Source: UBA2336 sp046294915 (GTDB lineage Bacteria; Bacteroidota; Bacteroidia; Cytophagales; Cyclobacteriaceae). Taken from it: 31,597 bases of DNA. The notes under the pieces were generated by a model, which worked only from the letters and a program-made list of their open reading frames with translations, ran no database searches and was not told the origin of the DNA. A program made the translations under genes and the position numbers. Positions 14,779-23,587 of this stretch are shown in pieces (the stretch's first letter is position 1; every line of letters starts with the position of its first letter). The stretch spans positions 1-31,597 of the forward strand of contig JBKBOE010000031.1 in the NCBI GenBank assembly GCA_046294915.1, given 5' to 3'.

Positions 14779-15984
14779 ATGGCAAAACGTGTAGTATTGG
14801 CATTTAGCGGTGGACTCGATACAACCTATTGTGCAAAATACCTTGCAGAGGAAATGGGTTGTGAGGTACACACCATTACCGTTAATACCGGAGGATTTAA
14901 CTCCGCTGAGTTGGCTGGCATTGAAAAGCATGCAAAAGCCTTGGGTGTTGCCTCGCACAAAGCGGTTGATGAAACCCGCACGTATTACGAAAAAGTTATC
15001 CGGTACCTCATTTACGGTAACGTACTCAAAAACGGCACCTACCCGTTAAGCGTAAGCGCTGAACGCATGTCGCAGGCGTTAGCCGTAGCGGATTATGCCA
15101 GAGACATCAACGCTAAGGCCGTTGCTCATGGCAGCACCGGAGCCGGCAATGATCAGGTACGGTTTGATATGGTGTTCAACATCCTGCTTCCCGGTGTGGA
15201 AATTATAACCCCGATTCGTGATAAGAAACTTGCCAGGGAGGAAGAGATTGCCTACCTGAAATTGCGGGGTGTGTCGATGAACTTTGAAAAAGCGCAATAC
15301 TCCGTTAATAAAGGATTGTGGGGAACTTCCGTGGGCGGAAAGGAGACACTGGGTTCATTGGGCTGGCTTCCTGAGGAAGCCTGGCCGACTCCGGTAACAA
15401 AATCAGGAAGTGAACAGGTTAAGTTGCAGTTCAAACAAGGTGAGTTAACAGGTGTTAATCAACTTACTTTTGCTCATCCGGTTGAGGCCATCAATTATCT
15501 GCAAGCTATTGCCGGTCCGTACGGTATCGGCCGCGACATTCATGTAGGCGACACTATCATCGGTATAAAAGGCCGTGTGGGGTTTGAAGCCGCTGCGCCT
15601 GTTCTCATCATCAAAGCCCACCATGCGTTGGAAAAACATGTGCTCACCAAATGGCAGTTGAACTGGAAAGATCAGATCGCCCAGTTTTATGGCAATTGGC
15701 TGCACGAGGGCCAGTACCTCGATCCGGTAATGCGCGATATGGAAGCCTTTCTGGCCAGTACCCAAACGCATGTAACCGGCATGGTTCATATTGAATTGCA
15801 TCCATACCGGTACCAGGTACTCGGTATTGAATCACCATTTGATCTGATGTCGGCAAAATTCGGCCAGTATGGCGAAATGAATCTGGGATGGACGGCCGAG
15901 GATGTGAAAGGGTTTACCAAACTATTTGGCAACCAGGTTTCTATATATCAACAGGTAAAATCCAAAGATCACCACGATGCGTAA
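14779..15984 (+). CDS. argG: Argininosuccinate synthase
   Basis: 401 residues; ATP-dependent joining of citrulline and aspartate to argininosuccinate in the cytosol. The PP-loop AFSGGLDTT is at residues 8-16, and HGSTGAGNDQVRFD supplies the citrulline/aspartate site. The order of Gly-rich and acidic motifs (GIGRDIHVGDTIIGIKGRVGFEA) follows the family, and the length is typical. One nucleotide separates it from the GNAT gene, and its last 8 nt overlap argC, so the genes are translationally coupled. Placing argG second rather than beside argH is a Bacteroidota-type order. Confidence 0.97.
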   Translation: MAKRVVLAFSGGLDTTYCAKYLAEEMGCEVHTITVNTGGFNSAELAGIEKHAKALGVASHKAVDETRTYYEKVIRYLIYGNVLKNGTYPLSVSAERMSQALAVADYARDINAKAVAHGSTGAGNDQVRFDMVFNILLPGVEIITPIRDKKLAREEEIAYLKLRGVSMNFEKAQYSVNKGLWGTSVGGKETLGSLGWLPEEAWPTPVTKSGSEQVKLQFKQGELTGVNQLTFAHPVEAINYLQAIAGPYGIGRDIHVGDTIIGIKGRVGFEAAAPVLIIKAHHALEKHVLTKWQLNWKDQIAQFYGNWLHEGQYLDPVMRDMEAFLASTQTHVTGMVHIELHPYRYQVLGIESPFDLMSAKFGQYGEMNLGWTAEDVKGFTKLFGNQVSIYQQVKSKDHHDA

Positions 15985-16954
15985 AAAAATAAAAGTAGGT
16001 ATTGTTGGCGGTGCCGGCTACACAGGCGGTGAGGCCATTCGCATTTTGCTCAACCATTCCCGGACAGAGATAGCCTTTGTTCACAGCCGCAGCCATGCCG
16101 GACAACCGGTGTGTACCGTACACCGTGACCTGCGGGGAGAAACTGCCTTGAAGTTTACCAGTAGTTTATCGGAGTTGGTGGATGTACTTTTCCTTTGCCT
16201 GGGTCATAAGGAAAGCAGTAAGTTTTTGCACGAGCACAATGTTCCGGGTGAAACGAAGATTATTGATTTGAGCAATGATTTCAGACTGGGTATTTCGGTT
16301 AACGGAAGAGAGTTTATTTACGGGTTGCCGGAGTTGAATCGGGATAAAATAAAATCGGCACAGAACATAGCCAACCCCGGTTGTTTCGCAACGGCCATTC
16401 AGCTTGGCTTATTACCCCTGGCTGCCGAAGGCCTGCTAGGTGAAATTTACACTACGGCCATTACCGGTTCAACCGGGGCAGGGCAGAAATTGCAAAACGC
16501 TACACACTTTACCTGGCGGGCAAATAACATTTCGGCTTACAAAACCCTCACACATCAGCATGTGGTAGAAATCAACCGGTCGTTAAAGCAGGTGCAACCT
16601 TCATTTGATGGCGCGTTGTACCTGGTGCCCTGGCGGGGCGATTTTACCCGGGGCATTTTTGTGAGTTCGGTTGTTACCAGCAGTTGGTCGCTTACCGAGT
16701 TAAATTCGGTATTCCGAAATTATTATGCCACCCATCCGTTTGTGGTGATTTCCGAGGAGATGATTGACATCAAACAAGCGGTGAATACCAATAAGTGCTT
16801 TGTCCATCTGGAGTCGGTTGGCGATAAGTTGGTTATTCACTCCGTAATTGATAATCTGATAAAAGGGGCATCCGGGCAGGCGATTCAGAATATGAACCTG
16901 ATGTTCGGACTGGATGAAACAGAGGGGTTGCGGTTGAAAAACATAGGATACTAG
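15977..16954 (+). CDS. argC: N-acylglutamyl-phosphate reductase
   Basis: 325 residues; NADPH-dependent reduction of the N-acylglutamyl phosphate made by ArgB to the semialdehyde. The Rossmann motif VGIVGGAGYTGGEAIRIL is at about 8-25. The catalytic Cys is C136 in NPGCFAT, and the substrate loop GSTGAGQ and a His-rich THQHVVEIN segment follow. It overlaps the end of argG by 8 nt and is followed by argD 11 nt later. Given the downstream transcarbamylase, the natural substrate may be the N-succinyl rather than the N-acetyl compound. Confidence 0.97.
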   Translation: MRKKIKVGIVGGAGYTGGEAIRILLNHSRTEIAFVHSRSHAGQPVCTVHRDLRGETALKFTSSLSELVDVLFLCLGHKESSKFLHEHNVPGETKIIDLSNDFRLGISVNGREFIYGLPELNRDKIKSAQNIANPGCFATAIQLGLLPLAAEGLLGEIYTTAITGSTGAGQKLQNATHFTWRANNISAYKTLTHQHVVEINRSLKQVQPSFDGALYLVPWRGDFTRGIFVSSVVTSSWSLTELNSVFRNYYATHPFVVISEEMIDIKQAVNTNKCFVHLESVGDKLVIHSVIDNLIKGASGQAIQNMNLMFGLDETEGLRLKNIGY

Positions 16955-16965
16955 GATTATTCTTT

Positions 16966-18114
16966 ATGAAATTGTTTGATGTGTATCCCTTATTCGAAAT
17001 TACCCCGGTTCGGGCTGAAGGCAGTTGGTTATGGGATGATCAGGGTGTGAAGTACCTGGATATGTACGGAGGCCACGCGGTGATATCCATTGGGCACGCC
17101 CATGCGCGGTACATCAGCCGGCTTGAGGAACAATTGCGTAAAATCGGTTTTTACTCCAACAGTGTTCAGAACCCGCTACAGGAACAGTTCGCTGAAAAGC
17201 TGGGTAGTCTTTCCGGTTACCCCGATTATCACTTATTCCTTTGTAATTCGGGAGCGGAAGCAAATGAAAACGCTTTAAAGCTCGCCTCGTTTGTTACCGG
17301 CCGGAAGAAAATCATTGCGTTTCAAAAAGCTTTTCATGGAAGAACTTCCGGAGCTGTTGCCGCTACGGATAATCCCGGGATTGTATCGGAATTTAATAAA
17401 GGTCATCAGGTTGTGTTTCTGCCGCTCAATGACGGAGCTGCCTTGCTTCATGCGTTGGATGATGACGTTGCTGCGGTAATTATTGAAGGCATTCAGGGAG
17501 TTGGGGGAATTCACATTCCTGATCAGGCCTTCTTGCAACTGCTTGCAGCGCGTTGCAGCACTAACGGGGCACTGCTGATACTGGACGAAATTCAATCGGG
17601 TTACGGCCGCACGGGCAAATTCTTTGCGCACCAGTATGCCGGTATCAAACCTGATTTGATTACAATAGCTAAAGGCATGGGCAACGGTTTTCCGGTTGGT
17701 GGTGTGCTGATCCACCCGAATATTAAACCCTGGCACGGAATGCTGGGTACTACCTTTGGCGGAAATCACCTGGCCTGTGCGGCCGGCCTTGCGGTGCTGG
17801 AAGTGATGGAAGAAGAAAACCTGATGAGGAATGCAAACCGGGTTGGTAACTATTTAACAGACGAACTAAACAGGATATCGGGTGTTGCCGAAGTTCGCGG
17901 ACAGGGCCTGATGATTGGGTTCGATCTGCCGGCAGAACTCAGCGGGATACGCCAGGCATTATTGAATACCCACCGCATATTTACCGGTGAAGCAAAACCC
18001 AATACCATCCGGTTACTGCCGTCACTGGCCTTATCCCGCGCTGAGGCGGAGATTTTTACCGCGGCACTGCAGGCCTGTTTAGCAACGTTCATGACAAACG
18101 AAACAAAGCCGTGA
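16966..18114 (+). CDS. argD: N-acylornithine aminotransferase
   Basis: 382 residues, class III PLP aminotransferase converting N-acylglutamate semialdehyde to N-acylornithine. The PLP-phosphate loop NSGAEANENALKLA, the carboxylate-binding LLILDEIQSGYGRTG and the Schiff-base lysine K236 in TIAKGMGNGFPVGG are all intact. The stop overlaps the GTG start of argF' (GTGA). Family members also act on succinylornithine, so the product could equally be N-acetyl- or N-succinylornithine. Confidence 0.95.
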   Translation: MKLFDVYPLFEITPVRAEGSWLWDDQGVKYLDMYGGHAVISIGHAHARYISRLEEQLRKIGFYSNSVQNPLQEQFAEKLGSLSGYPDYHLFLCNSGAEANENALKLASFVTGRKKIIAFQKAFHGRTSGAVAATDNPGIVSEFNKGHQVVFLPLNDGAALLHALDDDVAAVIIEGIQGVGGIHIPDQAFLQLLAARCSTNGALLILDEIQSGYGRTGKFFAHQYAGIKPDLITIAKGMGNGFPVGGVLIHPNIKPWHGMLGTTFGGNHLACAAGLAVLEVMEEENLMRNANRVGNYLTDELNRISGVAEVRGQGLMIGFDLPAELSGIRQALLNTHRIFTGEAKPNTIRLLPSLALSRAEAEIFTAALQACLATFMTNETKP

Positions 18115-19097
18115 GAAATTTTATTTCTATAAAAGACGTAGCCAATGTGCAGGCCCTGATCAACCGGGCCTTGTATTATAAAAAAAATCCGTTGGCCGAC
18201 CGGGTACTCGGCATCGGCAAACGAATTGGGCTGCTGTTTTTTAACCCCAGCATGCGCACCCGCATAAGCACACAAATTGCCGCTCAGCAGTTGGGTATGG
18301 AAGTGATTGTATTTAATGTAGGACAGGAAGGTTGGGCGCTTGAATTTGAAGACGGTGCAATCATGGATGGAACCTCGGTGGAACACGTTAAGGATGCCGC
18401 CCCGGTGCTGGGTCATTATTTTGATATGCTCGGTGTCCGCACGTTTCCTTCACTGAAAAACCGTGATGATGACTACAGTGAACGGGTTATTCAACAGTTC
18501 GTAAACTATGCCGGCATTCCAGTTGTAAGCCTTGAAAGTGCCACACTGCATCCGCTTCAAAGTCTGGCTGATTTGATAACCATAACCGAATCGTTCAGTG
18601 AAAACAGAAAGCCAAAGGTTGTGCTTACCTGGGCGCCTCATATTAAACCCTTGCCACAGTGCGTGGCCAACAGTTTTGCCCAGTGGATGAATGCCTGGGG
18701 AAAGGCTGAGTTTGTCATCACGCACCCGCAAGGGTACGAACTGCACGAAAAATTTACAGCCGGGGCAACCATTACAAACAAACAAGATGATGCACTTGCC
18801 GATGCTGATTTTGTATATGTTAAAAACTGGAGCAGCTACAACGACTACGGCAAAATGGTAAGCAACGACAGTTCATGGATGTTGACCCCTGCGAAACTAA
18901 AAATCACCCGTAATGCCCGCGTTATGCATTGCTTACCGGTGCGCAGAAACCTGGAACTTAGTGCCGAAGTGCTCGATAGCCCGGCAAGCCTGGTTACACA
19001 GCAGGCTGCCAACCGTGTATGGGCAACTCAGGCCGTGCTGGCCGAAATGCTTCGGTTTAATTTTAATAATTACCCTGCAAGGGTAGAGGATGTATGA
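18111..19097 (+). CDS. argF': N-acylornithine carbamoyltransferase (N-succinyl type likely)
   Basis: 328 residues starting at GTG, with its GTGA overlapping the argD stop. It transfers carbamoyl phosphate to N-acylornithine, giving N-acylcitrulline, and replaces ordinary ornithine transcarbamylase. The carbamoyl-phosphate motif is SMRTR (47-51); HCLPVRR lies near 277-283. The loop GAIMDGTSVEHVKDA carries Val at residue 90. As I recall, this is the position that sets specificity: Pro90 in the B. fragilis succinylornithine enzyme, Glu92 in the Xanthomonas acetylornithine enzyme, and a Glu-to-Val change there gave succinyl preference. V90 thus favours succinylornithine. Start and stop overlap argD and argB. 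Assignment to the AOTCase/SOTCase branch is firm; the acyl group is inferred. Confidence 0.92.
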   Translation: MRNFISIKDVANVQALINRALYYKKNPLADRVLGIGKRIGLLFFNPSMRTRISTQIAAQQLGMEVIVFNVGQEGWALEFEDGAIMDGTSVEHVKDAAPVLGHYFDMLGVRTFPSLKNRDDDYSERVIQQFVNYAGIPVVSLESATLHPLQSLADLITITESFSENRKPKVVLTWAPHIKPLPQCVANSFAQWMNAWGKAEFVITHPQGYELHEKFTAGATITNKQDDALADADFVYVKNWSSYNDYGKMVSNDSSWMLTPAKLKITRNARVMHCLPVRRNLELSAEVLDSPASLVTQQAANRVWATQAVLAEMLRFNFNNYPARVEDV

Positions 19098-19882
19098 ATA
19101 AACTTTTCGTTATTAAAATCGGTGGCAACGTGCTGGATGATCCGGCAACGTTAACAAAATTTTTAGCCGACTTTGCCGCTATCAAAGAACCAAAAATACT
19201 GGTACACGGAGGAGGCAAACAGGCTACAAAAATGGGTGAGCAGTTGGGTATAAATGCCAAACTGATAAATGGCCGCAGAATTACCGATGCCCGAACACTT
19301 GACCTGGTTACTATGGTGTACGGAGGTCTGGTTAACAAACAACTGGTTGCCCGTTTGCAACAGGCTGGCTGCAATGCGCTGGGTGTAACCGGAGCTGATG
19401 GCAACTTAATTAAAGCCACCAAAAGGCCGGTGGAGGAAATTGACTATGGTTTTGTTGGCGACATTCAACCTGCGGGAGTTAATTCCACCCTGCTTTATTT
19501 TCTGCTTCAGCAAAATACAGTACCCGTGTTTGCTCCGCTTACCCATGCCGATGGCGTCATGCTCAACACCAATGCCGATACCATTGCCTCGGTACTGGCC
19601 ATAGCACTAAGCAGACATTTCGATGTGCGGCTTATCTTTTGTTTTGAAAAGAGAGGGGTTTTGCAAAATATTCATGACGACAACTCGGTTATCTCTGTGT
19701 TAACCGGAGATATGTACCGGCAACTGTTGAAACAGGGTATATTTTCCGATGGCATCCTGCCGAAACTCGAAAATGCTTTGACAGCCATTCATTCGGGTGT
19801 GCGCGAAGTGCTTATTGGCGATGCCGCTCATGTAAGCAGTAATACGGGCAGGGAAACAACCGGCACTCTAATCATCAGGTAA
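19094..19882 (+). CDS. argB: N-acylglutamate kinase
   Basis: 262 residues of the amino-acid kinase family; phosphorylates N-acylglutamate. The phosphate loop KIGGNVLDDPATL is near residues 8-20, the second Gly-rich loop HGGGKQATKMGEQLGI near 37-52, and MLNTNADTIASVLA supplies the nucleotide-side Asp. It has no N-terminal extension helix of the kind that makes hexameric, arginine-inhibited NAGK, so strong feedback inhibition by arginine is less expected, leaving room for transcriptional control. ATGA overlap with argF' and TAATG overlap with argE show tight coupling. Confidence 0.96.
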   Translation: MNKLFVIKIGGNVLDDPATLTKFLADFAAIKEPKILVHGGGKQATKMGEQLGINAKLINGRRITDARTLDLVTMVYGGLVNKQLVARLQQAGCNALGVTGADGNLIKATKRPVEEIDYGFVGDIQPAGVNSTLLYFLLQQNTVPVFAPLTHADGVMLNTNADTIASVLAIALSRHFDVRLIFCFEKRGVLQNIHDDNSVISVLTGDMYRQLLKQGIFSDGILPKLENALTAIHSGVREVLIGDAAHVSSNTGRETTGTLIIR

Positions 19883-20976
19883 TGTTGAATGCCGGTACCG
19901 ATAGTATGGTTGATAAAACCCTTAGCTTGTTGCAACAACTGGTATCCGTTCCATCCTTCAGTAGTGAAGAGGCCAAAACAGCCTATGTTCTTTATCAGTA
20001 TCTGCAACAAGAAGGGGCAGTGGTAAATCGTTTGGGCAATAACGTGTGGGCTTTAAATAAATTTTTTAATCCCGCTAAGCCAACTATACTGCTCAATTCT
20101 CATCATGATACGGTGAAGCCTAATCCCGGGTACATACGGGACCCATTTAACCCCGAAATTACTGACGGTAAGTTTTATGGACTTGGCAGTAATGATGCCG
20201 GTGGCGCATTAACGGCAATGATTGCAGCCTTTCTTTATTTTTTCCAAAAGTCCGATTTGAAGTTCAACATCATACTGGCAGCAACGGCCGAAGAGGAAAT
20301 TTCCGGAAGCGGGGGTATTGAAAGCATCTGGTCGCTGCTGCCGCATATTGATTTTGCTATAGTAGGTGAGCCCACAGGCTGTAAAATGGCTATTGCCGAA
20401 AGAGGTTTGCTGGTATTGGATTGTGTTGCTCAGGGAAGGGCCGGTCATGCTGCACGTGATGAAGGCGATAACGCTATTTACAAGGCACTAAAAGACATTG
20501 AATGGTTCAGAACCTATCAATTTAAAAGGATTTCAAAAATGCTGGGCCCGGTAAAAATGACCGTTACCCGTATTGATGCAGGTACGCAGCACAACATCGT
20601 TCCGGCTGAGTGCCACTTTACCGTGGATGTACGCGTAACCGATGCTTATACCCTCGAAGAGGTACTTGCGGAGATTTCCAAAAATGTTTTATGCGAAGTA
20701 AGGCCGCGGTCGGTGCGGTTAAAACCTTCCGCTATTAATGTACATCATCCCCTGGTCAACGCAGCCCGCAAGCTGGGAATTGAAACGTTTGGGTCGCCCA
20801 CCACATCTGATCAGGCGCTTATTCCTGTACCTTCCGTGAAAATCGGTCCGGGTGATTCAGCCCGGTCGCACATGGCTGATGAATTTATTTTTATTGATGA
20901 AATTGCCGAAGGAATTAAAACGTATATTCAGTTGATTAATGCTATTGAACTTAACGCCTCTGCGTCTGAGCGGTAA
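19882..20976 (+). CDS. argE: N-acylornithine/N-acylcitrulline deacylase, M20 family
   Basis: 364 residues, metal-dependent hydrolase removing the acyl group. The di-metal M20 motifs are present: HHDT (H74, D76), GSNDAGG with the bridging D105, and TAEEE (about E137-E139) with the catalytic glutamate. The position after an N-acylornithine carbamoyltransferase means the substrate is N-acylcitrulline rather than N-acylornithine, as in Xanthomonas and Bacteroides. The start ATG shares one base with the argB stop (TAATG); a second ATG eight codons later would also work. Confidence 0.92.
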   Translation: MLNAGTDSMVDKTLSLLQQLVSVPSFSSEEAKTAYVLYQYLQQEGAVVNRLGNNVWALNKFFNPAKPTILLNSHHDTVKPNPGYIRDPFNPEITDGKFYGLGSNDAGGALTAMIAAFLYFFQKSDLKFNIILAATAEEEISGSGGIESIWSLLPHIDFAIVGEPTGCKMAIAERGLLVLDCVAQGRAGHAARDEGDNAIYKALKDIEWFRTYQFKRISKMLGPVKMTVTRIDAGTQHNIVPAECHFTVDVRVTDAYTLEEVLAEISKNVLCEVRPRSVRLKPSAINVHHPLVNAARKLGIETFGSPTTSDQALIPVPSVKIGPGDSARSHMADEFIFIDEIAEGIKTYIQLINAIELNASASER

Positions 20977-21011
20977 ACTTAGTAATTGTTTAGTCGTAAG
21001 GCATTGCCAAT

Positions 21012-22343
21012 ATGAAATTGTGGAAAAAAGATAAAGATTCCCTCAAAGCTGTGGAAACCTTCACCGTAGGTAACGACAGGGTATGGGATATGCAGCTTGC
21101 CCCGTTCGATGTGCTGGGTTCACTGGCCCATATCCGCATGCTCGAATCCATCGGGTTGCTGACCAACGAAGAACAGGAGAAACTTTCCGGTGAACTGAAA
21201 CAGATTTACAAAAACATTAAAGCGGGTGAATTTAAAATAGAGGAGGGCATTGAAGACATTCATTCTCAGGTAGAACTTGAACTTACCCGCAGGCTGGGCG
21301 ATACCGGAAAAAAAATACACAGCGGCCGTTCCCGTAACGATCAGGTACTGGTAGATATTAAAATGTTTTTACGGTTTGAGATGGAGCAGATCGTTTCCGA
21401 AACCATGAACCTGTTTAACCTGCTTATGGCGAAAAGCGAAAAACATAAAGCCGACCTTCTTCCCGGCTACACCCACTTTCAATTAGCTATGCCATCATCG
21501 TTCGGGCTCTGGTTTGGCGCCTATGCCGAAAGCCTGGTAGATGACCTCATCATTATGGAAGCCGCTTATCGAATAGTAAATAAAAATCCGCTTGGCTCCG
21601 CAGCAGGTTACGGTTCTTCCTTTCCGTTAAACCGGAAGCTGACAACCGAACTGCTTGGCTTTGACGACCTTAATTACAATGTGGTTTATGCGCAGATGGG
21701 CCGGGGTAAAACGGAACGCGTGGTTGCTGGTGCCCTGGCGGCTATTGCCGCCACGCTTGGAAAACTGGCCACCGATGCCGTGGTGTTTATGAATCCGAAT
21801 TTTGGATTTATCCGTTTCCCGGATGAACTCACCACCGGCTCCAGCATTATGCCACACAAAAAAAATCCCGATGTTTTTGAAATCATCCGTGGCCGTTGCA
21901 ATCAGTTACTTATGTTACCTAATGCAGTAACCCTTCTTACCGCTAATCTTCCGGCCGGCTACCACCGCGATTACCAACTTCTTAAAGAAATGGTATTTCC
22001 GGCCATTGAGCATTTGAAAGAATGCCTGGCCATGATGCAACTGATGGTGTCTGATATTGTAATTAAAGAGAATATCCTTAATGATGAAAAGTACATCCAT
22101 TTATTCAGTGTTGAAGAGGTGAACAAACTCGTGCTGGGCGGCATGCCTTTCCGTGATGCGTACAAAGAGGTAGGCTTGTCAATTGAAAAAGGAGAATTCA
22201 ATCCGGAAAAGAAAATTCACCATACCCATGCAGGAAGCATCGGTAACCTGTGCCTTACTGAAATCAGGCAGATGATGGAAGATGTGCTCAATCGGTTTAA
22301 TTTTGCCGCGGTCCATCGGGCGTACGACAAACTGATGGCCTAA
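21012..22343 (+). CDS. argH: Argininosuccinate lyase
   Basis: 443 residues; splits argininosuccinate to arginine and fumarate, completing the pathway. The fumarase-superfamily signature GSSIMPHKKNPD lies near residues 277-288, HSGRSRNDQV near 97-106, and LPGYTHFQLAMPSS with the catalytic His near 150-163. It starts 35 nt after argE, the widest gap in the operon; a short AT-rich stretch there holds no clear promoter or terminator. The C-terminus is slightly shorter than in E. coli ArgH. Confidence 0.96.
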   Translation: MKLWKKDKDSLKAVETFTVGNDRVWDMQLAPFDVLGSLAHIRMLESIGLLTNEEQEKLSGELKQIYKNIKAGEFKIEEGIEDIHSQVELELTRRLGDTGKKIHSGRSRNDQVLVDIKMFLRFEMEQIVSETMNLFNLLMAKSEKHKADLLPGYTHFQLAMPSSFGLWFGAYAESLVDDLIIMEAAYRIVNKNPLGSAAGYGSSFPLNRKLTTELLGFDDLNYNVVYAQMGRGKTERVVAGALAAIAATLGKLATDAVVFMNPNFGFIRFPDELTTGSSIMPHKKNPDVFEIIRGRCNQLLMLPNAVTLLTANLPAGYHRDYQLLKEMVFPAIEHLKECLAMMQLMVSDIVIKENILNDEKYIHLFSVEEVNKLVLGGMPFRDAYKEVGLSIEKGEFNPEKKIHHTHAGSIGNLCLTEIRQMMEDVLNRFNFAAVHRAYDKLMA

Positions 22344-22351
22344 GAGAATCC

Positions 22352-23584
22352 ATGACACCACAGGAAATTTTGTATACCATCATCGGCCTTGTGTCCGTTA
22401 GTTTTGTTTTTGATCAGGTGCTGGACTACATCAACCTGAAGGCCATGCGCACCGAAATTCCCGAAGAGGTGGCCATGTTTTACGATAAAGAAAAATATGT
22501 CCGTTCGCAGGCTTATCATCGTGAACTTGCGCGCTTCGGCTTTCTGACATCTTCCTTAAGCTTTATGGTTTCTGTACTGATGCTGGTATTTGGCGGTTTT
22601 GGCTGGCTGGATGGAGTATTACGCGAAGCAACAGAACATCCCATATTCCTCGCCTTACTCTTCTTTGGTGTTATCGGAATAGCTTCCGATTTGCTTACTC
22701 TCCCGTTTCAGTGGTACAGTACCTTTGTTATTGAAGAAAAATACGGCTTCAATAAAACAACCGTAAAAACGTTTATAGCCGACAAGCTGAAGGGTTACGT
22801 GTTAGGTGCCCTGATTGGCGGCAGTTTACTTTCGGCATTGCTGTATCTCATCCAAACCCTGGGCGAGAATTTCTGGATTTGGTTTGCGTCTATTACTTCG
22901 CTGTTCATGCTTTTTATGAATATGTTTTATACCTCTCTTATAGTACCCTTGTTCAACAAGCTCACTCCGCTCCCGGAAGGAGAACTGCGCTCCGCTATTG
23001 AGGCGTTTTCAAAAAAGATTAATTTTCCCGTGGCTAGCGTGTTTGTTATTGACGGTTCAAAACGCTCAAAAAAAGCCAATGCCTTCTTTTCGGGCATCGG
23101 ACGGAAAAAGAAAATTGTTTTATACGATACGCTGATTGCCAACCACACTACAGACGAGCTGGTAGCAGTACTTGCCCACGAAGTGGGGCACTATAAAAAG
23201 AAACACATCATCTCGGGTTATGTGTTGGCGGTAATTCAGGTAGTCATTACACTTTTTGTTCTTTCGCTGATGGTGTTTAATGAAAACCTGTCGCTAGCCC
23301 TGGGGGGTAGTCGGCTGGCTATTCACCTCAACCTGTTAACGTTCACCATTTTGTATTCTCCGATTTCCGGCATTACCGGCTTGCTGATGAACATGTACAG
23401 CCGAAGGAATGAATTTGAGGCTGATGCCTTTGCGAAAGAAACCTGGAGTGGTGATGCCTTGGCTTCAGCGCTGAAAAAACTTTCGGTCGATAATCTTTCC
23501 AACCTGTACCCTCACCCGGCTTATGTGTTCTTTCATTATTCGCACCCGCCCTTGTTAGAGCGGTTGGCAAGGATTGAAGGCTGA
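22352..23584 (+). CDS. M48 membrane metalloprotease (Ste24/CAAX prenyl protease 1-like)
   Basis: 410 residues with several membrane helices in the N-terminal half (about 5-20, 65-90, 100-120, 150-175, 180-200), the Zn motif HEVGH at 276-280 and the third ligand region NEFEADAFA about 75 residues later. That is the topology of Ste24/HtpX enzymes, which cut membrane and prenylated proteins; the bacterial substrates are unknown. It starts 8 nt after argH and is surely read by the same transcript, but I see no pathway link. It ends 3 nt from the convergent glycosidase gene. Confidence 0.92.
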   Translation: MTPQEILYTIIGLVSVSFVFDQVLDYINLKAMRTEIPEEVAMFYDKEKYVRSQAYHRELARFGFLTSSLSFMVSVLMLVFGGFGWLDGVLREATEHPIFLALLFFGVIGIASDLLTLPFQWYSTFVIEEKYGFNKTTVKTFIADKLKGYVLGALIGGSLLSALLYLIQTLGENFWIWFASITSLFMLFMNMFYTSLIVPLFNKLTPLPEGELRSAIEAFSKKINFPVASVFVIDGSKRSKKANAFFSGIGRKKKIVLYDTLIANHTTDELVAVLAHEVGHYKKKHIISGYVLAVIQVVITLFVLSLMVFNENLSLALGGSRLAIHLNLLTFTILYSPISGITGLLMNMYSRRNEFEADAFAKETWSGDALASALKKLSVDNLSNLYPHPAYVFFHYSHPPLLERLARIEG

Positions 23585-23587
23585 TTA

